From assembly GCF_020103695.1 (NCBI RefSeq), contig NZ_JAHXBF010000005.1, positions 62,001 to 126,000 of the forward strand: a stretch of DNA of 64,000 bases, written 5' to 3'. A program made the translations under genes and the position numbers. Of this stretch, positions 25,366-35,100 are shown piece by piece. Positions within the stretch are counted from its first letter, which is position 1. Each line of letters starts with the position of its first letter. The notes under the pieces were generated by a model. That model made no database searches. It had not been told where the DNA came from and was given only the letters and a program-made list of their open reading frames with translations. This DNA comes from Hyalangium versicolor (GTDB lineage: Bacteria > Myxococcota > Myxococcia > Myxococcales > Myxococcaceae).

Positions 25366-26820
25366 CTAGCGCGAGAACAGATCGGTCACCGCCGGGCCTC
25401 GCACGAAGAGGGCATCCACGGCCACCAGCTCCTTGTACGTGTGGCCCGCCGTCGCCAGACAGCCCACCGAACGCCCCTGCACGCCCCCGAGCCACTCGGC
25501 GGCCAGCTGCTGGAAGGCCTTCTCATCCAGGTCGGCCACGCGAGCAATCTCCAGCGTTCCTCCGCCGATCCGCGTGGACTCGGTCGACTTCTCCTCCACG
25601 TCTCCGTAGGGCACCCAGCCCGTCGTCGTCCTGATCACGTGCCGCCGCCCGTACAGCTCGATCGCTGTCCAGGGCTTCGCCGACTTCTTCACCACCCAGG
25701 CTCCGTCCAGGACCTCCTTGGACTCATCCACGCCCTTGTCCGGGTCGCCTTCCCCCTGGGTGTTGTCATAGAAGACGAAGGTGTGGTTGCTGCGCAGCTT
25801 CAGCGTGCGCACCACCAGCCCGCTCTGCTCCGCGCAGCGGTTGTACCAGCTCTGGTCCACGACCTTCGCGAGGCTCGTGTTGGCCAACTCGCCCTGGAAG
25901 ACCTTGCGCCGCTCCTCCATGTCGGGAGTGCGCACCGTCAACGTGCCCTGTGCGTCCACGAGCCGCAGCTCGCTCAGGACGAGATCCGGGTACTTCGAGC
26001 CCGCGATGGCCTTGTCCACCGTCAGCTTGAACGTCTTGCCCTTGACCGGCGCGGGCAGCGAGATCACCTGCGGGCCGCTCTTGTCCCCCACCTTGAGCAC
26101 GATGGGCGCTCCACCGTCCACGGACAGCGAGAGCTGGGCCACTCGGGCGTTCTTCTTGAAGTGATCCATCGAGCGCTGGTAGCCGTTCCACAGCTCCAAC
26201 CCCTTCAGCTCCAGGGGCGAGTCCAGCGTGAGGGTGATGGACTCACCGGCGCCGGTGCCCTTGGCGCCCTCCACCCAGCCGAAGTCGGTCCGGCCATCGA
26301 AGAGGAAGCCCGGGTGGTAGGCATCCGCCGGCGTCAGCACCGACGAGGCCTGGATGCGGCCGGGCACACTGCGCGGAGGCTTCAGGGCCAGCGCTTTGCC
26401 TCCCTTCGAGACCTGGATCTCACCGATACAGGCCTGTGCGGGGGCGGGGGCCACCAGCTTCACGAACAGGGAGCGGTGCGCGAGCTCACTGAACGAGAAG
26501 ACAGTCTCCTTGTCCGCGGTAACCGCCTGGGGACTGCCGATGGGTTGCCCATCGACCGAGACTTCGACCTGGGCCGAGGGCGAGCCCGCGCAGCCGCGAA
26601 CCCCCACGGAACCGAAGGCGGTCGGCTCCTCCAGCCGCAGGAGCAGGCCCTCGTTCGAGGGATCCCCGTCGGGGCGCCAGCCGGCCGTCGGGTTGCCGTC
26701 CAGCACCTGTTCCGCCCCCGTGCCGGAGGTGGGCGTGAGGGCCTCCAGCGACGGAGCATCCGCGGCCAGTGCGGTGCACGCCACGAAGAGTACGAGGATC
26801 GCGGTAGGGTGAGCCTTCAT
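25366..26820 (-). CDS. Secreted discoidin-like (F5/8 type C) protein
   Basis: A 484-aa protein from the ATG at 26820, with GAGGAG upstream and a signal peptide MKAHPTAILVLFVACTALAA. The longer frame to 27048 is polar and not credible. Two galactose-binding-like beta-sandwich regions can be seen: residues about 25-130 (SGTGAEQVLDGNPTAGWRPD, VGVRGCAGSPSAQVEVSVDG) and about 140-270 (PADAYHPGFLFDGRTDFGWV, ESITLTLDSPLELKGLELWN, GYQRSMDHFKKNARVAQLSL). This second part resembles the NADase-type glycan-binding discoidin domain common in myxobacterial secreted proteins. The C-terminal domain (SNHTFVFYDNTQGEGD) is unassigned. Probably envelope or extracellular and carbohydrate-binding. Confidence 0.78.
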   Translation of the reverse strand: MKAHPTAILVLFVACTALAADAPSLEALTPTSGTGAEQVLDGNPTAGWRPDGDPSNEGLLLRLEEPTAFGSVGVRGCAGSPSAQVEVSVDGQPIGSPQAVTADKETVFSFSELAHRSLFVKLVAPAPAQACIGEIQVSKGGKALALKPPRSVPGRIQASSVLTPADAYHPGFLFDGRTDFGWVEGAKGTGAGESITLTLDSPLELKGLELWNGYQRSMDHFKKNARVAQLSLSVDGGAPIVLKVGDKSGPQVISLPAPVKGKTFKLTVDKAIAGSKYPDLVLSELRLVDAQGTLTVRTPDMEERRKVFQGELANTSLAKVVDQSWYNRCAEQSGLVVRTLKLRSNHTFVFYDNTQGEGDPDKGVDESKEVLDGAWVVKKSAKPWTAIELYGRRHVIRTTTGWVPYGDVEEKSTESTRIGGGTLEIARVADLDEKAFQQLAAEWLGGVQGRSVGCLATAGHTYKELVAVDALFVRGPAVTDLFSR

Positions 26821-27079
26821 GCAGGGTCTCCTCGGCAGGGACTGCTTGCTTTCCTGACGGCCGGACATACGCCCCCCAGCCTCGTGGTCTCCGGGGCGAC
26901 TTCCGCCGTGCTGCGTTTCGATCTCACACACAACTTGCCACGTCTCCTGGCGAACCGAAGACGGGCAGAGTGATTGCATTGTCTTCCAGCCCGCATTCAC
27001 AATCCACCGCGAAGCCCTTCCTTCAAGCCGTGGAGCCGCGTAGACCATGGCCCCCTGGTATTGACCCTGGCTCTGCTCG

Positions 27080-28615
27080 ATGCGCCTCTCTCTCTCCCAA
27101 AAGCTCAGTCTTGGACCGCTCGGTGTGGCGGTTCTCTCGGGGCTGCTGACCTTTGGCTATCTTCTGCCGCGCATGCAGGCCGGCTTCGATGCGCAGGGCG
27201 AGGAGATCGGCGCGGGCTTGCCCTATGCGCTGGCGTCCACGCTGACGGAGCCGCTGACCTCGCGCCAACTCGAAAAGGTCCAGAAGCTCACCGATGAGGT
27301 CGCCGCCCGCTCCCGCGTCGCCTACATCGCGGTGGTGGATCAGGGAGGTGAGCTCATCGCCGCTTCGGGAACCTTTGCCCCCGTCATCCGCGAGCGAGCC
27401 ACCGAACTCCTCAAGCAGGACGAGCCGCACTCGTTCCAGATCCGGGATGCGGAGATCCTCTCCTTGCGCGCCCCGGTGCGCGATGGAGCGTTGGGCTACA
27501 TCCACGTGGGCTTCAACCGCTCCGCCGCGCGAGACCAGCTCCGGGAGCTCACCCTGCGCTTCGGCAGCGTGCTCCTCGGGGCCCTGCTGGCCTTCTGCAT
27601 CGGTGCCTACCTCTTCAGCCGGCGGCTGGTGGCGCCCCTGCTGCGCCTCACCCAGGTGGCCCGGCGCATCGCCGACCAGGGCGATCTCCGCGAGGCCATC
27701 CAGGTGGACTCCCAGGACGAGGTGGGACAGCTCTCCCAGGCCTTCGCGTCCATGGTGAACCGGCTCAAGGAGGTGCTGCACGAGCTCCAGTTCTCCTCGG
27801 AGCTGATGACCCAGTCCGTGCGCGTGCTCAGCCACTCGGCCACCGACCAGAACAAGATGGCCAGCCGCTACGCCAGCTCCCTGCACGAGACGCAGACCAC
27901 GGCCCAGGAGCTCCACCGGACCTCCAGCGATGCTTCCCAGACGGCCGAGTCCGTCCTCAAGGTCGCCGCGCGCGCCGACGAGCTGGGCAAGACGGGCAGC
28001 GCCGCCATTGGCGAGAGCATCAGTGGGCTCGTGGAGATGCTCGACCAGGTGAAGCAGATCGCCACGCAGATCACCTCCCTGGGCGAGCGCACCCGGCAGA
28101 TCGGCGGCATCACCCAGACGGTGAAGGATCTGGCGGACCAGTCCCACATGCTGGCGCTCAACGCCGCCATCGAGGCCGTGCGCAGCGGCGAGCATGGCAA
28201 GGGCTTCGCCGTGGTGGCCCGGGAGATCCGAGCCCTGGCCGATCAGTCCATCCGAGCCACCTCGCAGGTGAGAGATCTGCTCGCGGACGTCAGCGAGGCC
28301 ATCGTCACCACCGTGCGCATCACCGAGGAGGGCACCCATCGCATGGAGGAGGGGCTCTCGAAGATCCGGCAGTCCGGTGACAACCTCCAGGCCCTCTCCG
28401 ACATCGTCCGGGACAGCTCTGCGTCCGTCCGGCAGATCGCCAGCGCCGTCAGCCAGCAGACCACCGGCATCGAGCAGATCTCCACCGCCGTGAACGAGCT
28501 GAACTCGCTGATGAACGACACCCTGGAGCGCATCACCTCGACCACCGCTTCGGTGGACTCGCTCCAGGCTCTCTCGGAGCGCGTCTCCCAGGTGGTTCGC
28601 GGCTACCGCCTCTGA
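27080..28615 (+). CDS. Methyl-accepting chemotaxis protein
   Basis: A 511-aa transducer. TM1 lies near residues 12-30 ([20 protein letters not shown]), a periplasmic domain of about 130 residues follows ([23 protein letters not shown]/Cache-like), then TM2 near 160-180 ([20 protein letters not shown]), a HAMP domain ([20 protein letters not shown]) and the signalling helix bundle. The hairpin tip [37 protein letters not shown] is the conserved CheA/CheW-contact region. No C-terminal CheR-binding pentapeptide is present. No che genes are adjacent, so it likely feeds a Che/Frz-type pathway encoded elsewhere. There is a 259-base divergent spacer to the discoidin gene. Confidence 0.94.
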   Translation: MRLSLSQKLSLGPLGVAVLSGLLTFGYLLPRMQAGFDAQGEEIGAGLPYALASTLTEPLTSRQLEKVQKLTDEVAARSRVAYIAVVDQGGELIAASGTFAPVIRERATELLKQDEPHSFQIRDAEILSLRAPVRDGALGYIHVGFNRSAARDQLRELTLRFGSVLLGALLAFCIGAYLFSRRLVAPLLRLTQVARRIADQGDLREAIQVDSQDEVGQLSQAFASMVNRLKEVLHELQFSSELMTQSVRVLSHSATDQNKMASRYASSLHETQTTAQELHRTSSDASQTAESVLKVAARADELGKTGSAAIGESISGLVEMLDQVKQIATQITSLGERTRQIGGITQTVKDLADQSHMLALNAAIEAVRSGEHGKGFAVVAREIRALADQSIRATSQVRDLLADVSEAIVTTVRITEEGTHRMEEGLSKIRQSGDNLQALSDIVRDSSASVRQIASAVSQQTTGIEQISTAVNELNSLMNDTLERITSTTASVDSLQALSERVSQVVRGYRL

Positions 28616-28645
28616 GTCCTTGGCGGAGTGGGGGAGGGCAGCGGC

Positions 28646-30160
28646 TCAGTTCTCGCCGTTGCCCGTACGCGCCTCGGCGAGCACCGGGGCCGGAGCAGGA
28701 CGAGCGCGCGGCCACAGCAGCTCCGCAAGGGCGCCAAAGGAACGAGCCTGTTGGGCATTCGGCTCGATGATGCGGGTGGCCAGGAAGGCCGCCGCCACGC
28801 GAGACACCGAGGACAGCAGGAAGAGCACCTGCAGGTTCACATACTCGTGCTGTCCCAGGGTGAAGTGGGTGGGCAGGACGCTGGCCAGTCCGCCGCCCAG
28901 CGCGGAGGTCACCGCATAGGCCAGTCCGCCCGCGGTGGAGAAGGCCGCCAGATAGAAGGGCCGCCCCTTCCGAGGCGCTACCGCCAGCGGCAGCGCGAAC
29001 ACCGCGAGTGCATGCCCGCTCCACAGCGTGCCCGCGAGCACCACGTCGAACACCAGCGGCCACAGCATGCCCGCCGTGGGGAACAGCCAGATCAGCGGCA
29101 CCGCCGAGAGTCCCAGCGAGCACGCCAGCACCACCGGCTGCGCGCCCACCCGGTCGATGAGCCGACCCCACAACGGCGCCAGCAGCACGCGCACTCCCGC
29201 CACGGCCGCCGAGTACAGCGCCATGACGACGAAGGTCATCTTCAGGTTCTGCAGCATGTGCAGCGCGAAGTAGGGCGCTGACAGTCCCACGCTCGCGTTC
29301 CACGCCACCTGGTAGAGCAGCACCCGGCGCGAGTGCGGATCTCGTAGAGGCACCCGGGCGGCCTCGAAGTCCAGCCGGATCGCCGAGCTCCCGGGCGCCG
29401 GATCGTGCTGCCGGGACATCAAGAAGGTGGTGACGACGCCGACGATGCACGCCAGCGCCGAGAGCGCGGGCAGCGCCGCTCCCACCGCGCCGATCTGCTT
29501 GGTGCGGTCCAGGAACACGCCCGCCACCAGCGAGGCCAGCGTACCGGCGATGGTGCACAGCGCGGTGCGCCGTCCGAAGAAGCGCCCTCGGAGCGGACGC
29601 GGGACGAGCTCTCCCATCCACGCGACCCAGGCGTTGTTGCCCACCACGCTCAGCACCGCCGACACCGCGGCGATTCCCACCAGGAGCCGCTGCTGCCCGG
29701 CCAGGGACAGCGGCAGCCACGGCACCAGGCACAGCGGCAGTACCGCCAGCCGGGACAGGCACACCGCCGTGAGCGCCACTCGCCGGTGGCCGAACGTGGA
29801 GGTGAGCCACGCGGCTGGGAACTGCACGAACTGGGCGAAGAAGGACATGGACGTCATCACGCCCACGAGGAACGGCCCCAACTGCAGCGCGATCGCCCAC
29901 GCGGTGAGCACCGTGGCGCCCGCGCACGCGGTGAACACCTCCGCGAACATCCCCTCCGCCACGGAGGCGCGCAGGGACAGCCTCAGCCATGGCTTCGCGC
30001 GCATGGGCCCGGTCTCGGCGTCCAGGGGCGGAGCGCTGACCAGCGGGGCGTTGGCGCCCGGCAGCGAGCTACCCGGGCGGAACAGCGGAATGGCGGTGGC
30101 GAGCGAGGCGAGGCTGCGGAGGAAGTGATGGCGCAAGGCGGCGGGAGACACGCGATCCAC
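28646..30160 (-). CDS. Major facilitator superfamily transporter
   Basis: A protein of up to 504 aa from the GTG at 30160; an internal ATG at 30004 is an alternative because the first 50 residues are polar and no ribosome-binding site supports either. Twelve hydrophobic segments are expected, starting at MFAEVFTACAGATVLTAWAI. The loop 2-3 signature region is FPAAWLTSTFGHRRVALTAV, and LAPLWGRLIDRVGAQPVVLA is the matching element in the second half, as in MFS efflux and permease proteins. WMGELVPRPLRGRFFGRRTA resembles the loop of the YihY/UhpT-unrelated MFS_1 group seen in myxobacteria. Substrate unknown. Confidence 0.85.
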   Translation of the reverse strand: MDRVSPAALRHHFLRSLASLATAIPLFRPGSSLPGANAPLVSAPPLDAETGPMRAKPWLRLSLRASVAEGMFAEVFTACAGATVLTAWAIALQLGPFLVGVMTSMSFFAQFVQFPAAWLTSTFGHRRVALTAVCLSRLAVLPLCLVPWLPLSLAGQQRLLVGIAAVSAVLSVVGNNAWVAWMGELVPRPLRGRFFGRRTALCTIAGTLASLVAGVFLDRTKQIGAVGAALPALSALACIVGVVTTFLMSRQHDPAPGSSAIRLDFEAARVPLRDPHSRRVLLYQVAWNASVGLSAPYFALHMLQNLKMTFVVMALYSAAVAGVRVLLAPLWGRLIDRVGAQPVVLACSLGLSAVPLIWLFPTAGMLWPLVFDVVLAGTLWSGHALAVFALPLAVAPRKGRPFYLAAFSTAGGLAYAVTSALGGGLASVLPTHFTLGQHEYVNLQVLFLLSSVSRVAAAFLATRIIEPNAQQARSFGALAELLWPRARPAPAPVLAEARTGNGEN

Positions 30161-30399
30161 GGATGAAGAGGATTCTTTCTTTCTCTCTCACGGGCGCCGC
30201 GGCCACTCAAACCCTTCTCGACGCAGTGCGGCAGGATGGCTGGGGAGCAACCAGCTTGGGTGGCTTGGGTGGTCCTACACCGGTGCTTCTCACACCTGGC
30301 ATCACACCGCTGGGACGCTGCGTGTGGCTCTCAGAGGATTCCCTTCACCGTTCACGCGGTCTTGAACTATATGAACGTCCCGAGGAGAAAGGTCTCTGC

Positions 30400-31398
30400 A
30401 TGGAACTGGCTCGCGAACTGTCTGACTTTCTCGGCATTGTGGAGCAGCGCATTGTCGCCGCGCTGGCGGATGGGGACGCCGGGCCGGGCGTGAAGGGCGA
30501 CACGTTGATGGAGGCCGCGCGCCACCTCGTGCTGGGTGGCGGTGGCAAGCGCGCCCGCCCCATGCTCGTGCGTCTCTTCGGAGATGCCGTGGGCGTGCCC
30601 GCCGAGACGCTGGTCGAGATCGCGGTCGCCGCGGAGCTCATCCACTCCGCCAGCCTCCTGCATGACGACGTGGTGGACGCCGGCATGTTCCGCCGCGGCC
30701 GGCCCACGGTGAACTCCCGCTGGGGCAACATCGTCGCGGTGATGAGCGGCGACCTCATCCTCTCCACCACGCTGCTGCGCCTGGTCCAGATGGACTCCCG
30801 TGTCGCGGAGACGGGTCTGTCCGTCGTCTCCGAGATGACCCGCGCGGCCATCGCCGAGGTCGAGGCGCGCGGTGTCATGGATCTGCCCATGCCGCAGCTG
30901 CGCTACATCGCCGAGGGCAAGACTGGCTCGCTGTTCGGCTGGTGCGGCAAGGCCGCCGCGCTGCTCGCCAAGAAGCAGGACGCCGAGGCGCGCTTCGACG
31001 GCTTTGGCCGTCACCTCGGCGTGGCCTTCCAGATCGCCGACGACATCCGCGACATCCTCGGCACGGACGTGGGCAAGCCGCAGTACGCGGATCTGTACTC
31101 GCGCTCGCCCTCCATGCCCATCCTCCTGGCTCTGGCCAAGGATGAGGGGCTGCGCCGCAAGCTGCGGGACGCGTGGGCCTTCTCCAGCATCGCTCCGGAG
31201 CGCGCTCAGGAACTGGGCGCCGCCATCATCGCCACGGGCGCGGTGGATATGTCGCTGGAGCGGCTGAACGCGGAGATCGTCTCGGCGCTGGACTTCCTCG
31301 GGCCCTACTCGGACACGGTGGGCGGGCAGGAGCTGGTGGGTTGGGCGCGCAAGCTGTCTGACGGCATCACCGCGCAAGTGCGGAGCAAGGTTGCGTGA
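30400..31398 (+). CDS. Polyprenyl diphosphate synthase (octaprenyl-type)
   Basis: A 332-aa trans-isoprenyl synthase from the ATG at 30400, which has GAGGAG upstream; the frame extends to 30163 but that part does not resemble the family. Key motifs are GGGGKRARPMLV, the first Asp-rich motif DDVVD (D89-D93) with RRGRPTVNSRWGN, and the second Asp-rich motif DDIRD (D214-D218). It condenses isopentenyl diphosphate onto an allylic diphosphate to give C35-C50 chains for menaquinone or related lipids. GDLILSTTLL and AEVEARGVMDL match octaprenyl synthases. The TGA overlaps the GTG of the next gene. Confidence 0.93.
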   Translation: MELARELSDFLGIVEQRIVAALADGDAGPGVKGDTLMEAARHLVLGGGGKRARPMLVRLFGDAVGVPAETLVEIAVAAELIHSASLLHDDVVDAGMFRRGRPTVNSRWGNIVAVMSGDLILSTTLLRLVQMDSRVAETGLSVVSEMTRAAIAEVEARGVMDLPMPQLRYIAEGKTGSLFGWCGKAAALLAKKQDAEARFDGFGRHLGVAFQIADDIRDILGTDVGKPQYADLYSRSPSMPILLALAKDEGLRRKLRDAWAFSSIAPERAQELGAAIIATGAVDMSLERLNAEIVSALDFLGPYSDTVGGQELVGWARKLSDGITAQVRSKVA

Positions 31399-31991
31399 AG
31401 GGCTACCTCTGGACAGGTGGCGTGACCCCGCCCGGTCCCGAGTCGCTCACGGCTCCGGGAGTGCTGGCGCCGTGGGAGGCCATGGCCGTGGAGGCCGTGG
31501 GCAACGTCATCGAGTTCTGGGGGTTCAAGCGCAACCAGGGCCGTGTCTGGGCGCTGCTCTACCTGCGGGGTGAGCCGCTCACGGCCGGAGAGATCGAGCG
31601 CGAGCTGGATCTCTCCAAGGGCGGCGTCTCCATGCTCCTGAAGGATCTGGAGCGCTGGGGCGTGGTGCAGCGCGTCCGGTCGCCCCAGGACTCCGTCTGG
31701 CGGTACGCGGCGGAGACGGATCTGGTCCGCATGGTGACGCACGTCATCGAGGAGCGTGAGGCAAGCTTCGTCTCTCGCATCCGCGCGGACATCGCCGAGT
31801 CCCTGCGCATGGCGCGGGAGTCCGGCGCGGTGGACACCGAGCGCATCCAGCGGCTGGAGAAGATGGCCACCCTGGCTGAGCACGTGGAGAAGGCCATCCG
31901 CCTGTTCATCAAGACGGCGCGGCTGGACGTGGGCGGCGTACTCGGAGCGTTCCGCGACGAGGTCAACGCCGTTCGCAAGAAGATCCGCTGA
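31395..31991 (+). CDS. GbsR/MarR-family transcriptional regulator
   Basis: A 198-aa protein from GTG 31395 (GTGA overlap with the synthase). The winged-helix domain is clear: GFKRNQGRVWALLYLRGEPL, TAGEIERELDLSKGGVSMLL, KDLERWGVVQRVRSPQDSVW. The GxxRNxGRxW start and the LDLSKGGVSM recognition helix are typical of GbsR-type regulators (choline/glycine-betaine control in Bacillus). A C-terminal helical region probably makes the dimer. The ligand is unknown. Coupling to the polyprenyl synthase suggests it may sense an envelope or lipid state, an inference. Confidence 0.88.
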   Translation: MKGYLWTGGVTPPGPESLTAPGVLAPWEAMAVEAVGNVIEFWGFKRNQGRVWALLYLRGEPLTAGEIERELDLSKGGVSMLLKDLERWGVVQRVRSPQDSVWRYAAETDLVRMVTHVIEEREASFVSRIRADIAESLRMARESGAVDTERIQRLEKMATLAEHVEKAIRLFIKTARLDVGGVLGAFRDEVNAVRKKIR

Positions 31992-32063
31992 GCCCCTGAG
32001 AGGGGTTCGCGGCGCCGCGGAACTCCGCGGCCCTGGCAGCAATCCGACACAAGCCCGAAAAGA

Positions 32064-32098
32064 AATGCGCCGGCGGGAGAGTTCCGCGCCGGCGCATT
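32064..32098 (-). terminator. Terminator for the subtilisin gene, in the convergent spacer
   Basis: A perfect 12-bp stem, AATGCGCCGGCG (32064-32075) with CGCCGGCGCATT (32087-32098), has an 11-base loop. On the minus strand it is followed by TTCTTTTC, a T-rich tract. On the plus strand no T-run follows, so it mainly serves the leftward gene but could also slow rightward transcription from the GbsR gene. Confidence 0.78.
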
Positions 32099-32166
32099 CC
32101 TAACGACTCAGTACCTTCGAGAGAAGCCCCGGGGCGCCTGCTTCAGCGCCCCGGAGCCGGACTGCT

Positions 32167-35100
32167 CTAGGCCGCCTTGCGGCGACGGCCCAGCGCGTAG
32201 CGCGCCAGGACGAGCAGGCCCAGGTAGATGCCGGCGTCGGTGCTGGACGTCGCACCGCAGCCGCAGCCACTGTCGATCTCCGTGGACACGATGACCGGAG
32301 CGGAGGTCACCGAGTTGCCCGCGCCGTCGGTGATGACGGCGGTGATGACGTGCGTGCCACCCTGGGCGCTGTCGCTGTCCCAGCTGCCCGTCACCTTGGC
32401 GTCCGTGCCGCTGGCGATCTCGGCCCCGTCCACGAAGATGGCGATCTTGGTCAGCGTCGTGCCGGAGGCAACCGCGCCCTCGGCCGTGACGTTGACCTTG
32501 CCGGACACTTCCTTGCCGCCCTCGGGATCGGTGACGGTGACCGTGGGCTGTCCGAAGGCAGTCACGTTCGTCTTCACCGAGCTGGTGAGGCTGGCCTTGG
32601 CCGCATCCGTGAAGGTGATCGTCTTCAGGCCACTGCTCTTGAAGGTGACCTTGAAGTTGTTCAGCACACCGTCGACGAAGGTCGCCGTGGAGGAGAAGGA
32701 CGCCGCGGAGTCGCTGCTCGACACCGTGACAGCGCCCGCGTACGAGGACGCGGTGTTGCCGTAGGCGTCCACGGCGGTGGCGGAGATCGTGGTCTCCTCA
32801 CCGGCCGTCACGCTCGCGGGCAGCGACACCGTGAAGCTGGCCGCCTCGCTCGGCGTGACCGCGAAGGCCGCGCTCGTGGCGTTGTCGAAGCCCGTCGCGC
32901 TGGCCACCAGCGTGTAGCCACCGCCGGCCTTGTGCGCGGACAGGTCCGCGAACTTCGCCACGCCGTTGACGGCGGCCACCGTGGTGGTGCCGAACAGCTG
33001 GCTGCCCGTGGGGCCCTCGCCCAGCTTCAGCGTCACGGCGTCCGTGGCGCCCGTGAGCACGTGGCCCTGCGCGTCCTGCAGCTCCACCTCGATGGTCAGC
33101 GGCTTGCCCGCCTCCACCTTGTCCGAGGACGGCTTGAAGGCCAGCTTGTCCACGCTGCCACCCGAGCGAGGAGTGACGTCGAAGCCCACGCTGGTGGCCG
33201 AGTAGAGCTTCCTCGAGCCGATCACCAGGGTGTAGTTCAGGCCCTCCTTGCTCACGGCCAGGTCACTGAACGTGGCCACGCCGCTCACCGGGTTGACGTT
33301 GGTGGTGCCGCGCAGCTTGGCGCCGTTCGGGTTGCTGCCGAGCGCCGCCGAGACCGGATCCGTGGCCTGCGTCGCGATGTTGTCGAACCGATCCAGCACG
33401 GTGGCCTTCACGGCAGGGCTGATCGCGGCGCCAGCAACCGCGTCGGACGGCTGGACGTCGATGATGACACGGTACGGATCGGCCGGGGTGATGTCGAACC
33501 CATCGCTCTCGGCGTTCTCGAGCCCGTCCGCGTAGGAGATCAGCTTGTAGCCCGTGCCGACCTTGTCGATGCTCAGGTCGGAGAAGGTAGCCACGCCACC
33601 GACCGCCTCCACGGTGATGGTGCCGGACAGCTGGCCGCCATACGTGTTCTCGCCCAGGGTGATACCCACCTTGACCGAGGCATCCGTGGGGTTGTCGAAC
33701 TGATCCAGGATGAGCAGCTGCACCGGCGGCGCGATGGCGTCACCGGCCTTGGCCGTGGTCGGCTGCGCCACGTAGCCCATCTTGGCCGGAGCATCCGGGG
33801 TGATGTTGAACGACGCGCTCGTGATGCCAGTGAGGCCATCGGAGCTGAACACCAGCGTGTAGCCCTCACCGACCTTGTCCAGAGCCAGGTCGAAGAAGGT
33901 GGCCACACCGCCCACCGCGGCCACCGTGGTGGCGCCAGCCAGCGTGGCGCCGCCCGGGTTGTTGCCCAGGGTCACGGTGATGGCGTTGCTGCCCGTCGAG
34001 ACGACGTTGCCGAACTGGTCCTTCATGCCCACCGACACGGCCGGGGAGAGGGCATGGCCCGCCTTGGCGTTCGAGGGCTGGCTGACGATGGTCAGCTCGA
34101 CCGGGGCACCCGCGGTGATGGTGGTGCTGGCGGAGCCGGTGATGGCCGGATCCGACGAGTCGCTGGCGGTGATCGTCTGGTTGCCCAGCGTGCGGAACGA
34201 GACCGGCACGCCGGTCGCCTGGCCCGCGGTGAAGGGCGTCGCGGACGGCAGCTGCGCCTGCGCATCGGTGCTGGTGAACGTAGCGCTGCCGGTGTAGCCG
34301 GTGGCCGTCTGGCCCACGGCGTCCAGAGCGGTGACGTCGAAGGTCACCGCATCACCCGCGCCCACCGGGGTCGGCAGGTTGGTGATGCGGTAGGTCACCG
34401 CCGGGCCCGGAGGCGGCGTGTTCGTGGTGCACGAGCCGTACGCGGGCGCGCTGAGGCGCACGTCGTCGATGTAGACGCCCTCGTAGGTCTGCGAGATGTC
34501 GCTGTGGAACTTGAAGCCGAACCACACCTTCTGGCCCGCGAGGGCCGTCAGGTTCACGGTGACGGCCTTCAGCGAGCCGTTGGCGCCGTTGTTCGTCTTG
34601 GTCCAGATGCGAGTGGTCGTGCTGCTCTTGAGGACGTTGTCGTAGCCACCGGCGGAGACGTACGGCGCCGTGGCGGACACGACGTCGCTCACCGCGGTCC
34701 AGGGGCCAGTCGCGCTGGCGGTGCTGTAGACCAGCCACGCGCCGTCGTACTGATCCTCGGTGGTGTACCAGAGGTTGAACGACATCGTCGGGTTGAGCGT
34801 GCTGGCCGGGATCTCGAAGCCGTTGATGCCCGCCGTCGTGCCGTCACCACCCAGCGACAGGGTCGCCTGCGTGCTGATCGGGTAGCTGCCGCCGCACGTG
34901 GCGCTCGCCGCGCCGAAGCGGTAGGCCTTCGTGGCCGACTGGTAGTGGCAGTTCGTGGTGATGTTGATCGTGCCCGCGGTGCCGGACTGGGTCGTGGCGA
35001 TCCAGTAAGCGGCCGCGTCCGTCGGACGGTTGCTGTCCAGGTCATCGAAGTAGCTCAGACCCGTGCTCACCGCGCCCGTGGGGACGGCGGACTTCTCGAC

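Noticed and set aside
26821..27048. N-terminal extension of the discoidin-like protein
   Set aside because: It would place a polar, Arg-rich stretch before a perfect signal peptide, which has its own ribosome-binding site.
30163..30399. N-terminal extension of the polyprenyl synthase from ATG 30163
   Set aside because: The first 79 residues do not resemble any prenyl synthase, while ATG 30400 has GAGGAG at good spacing.
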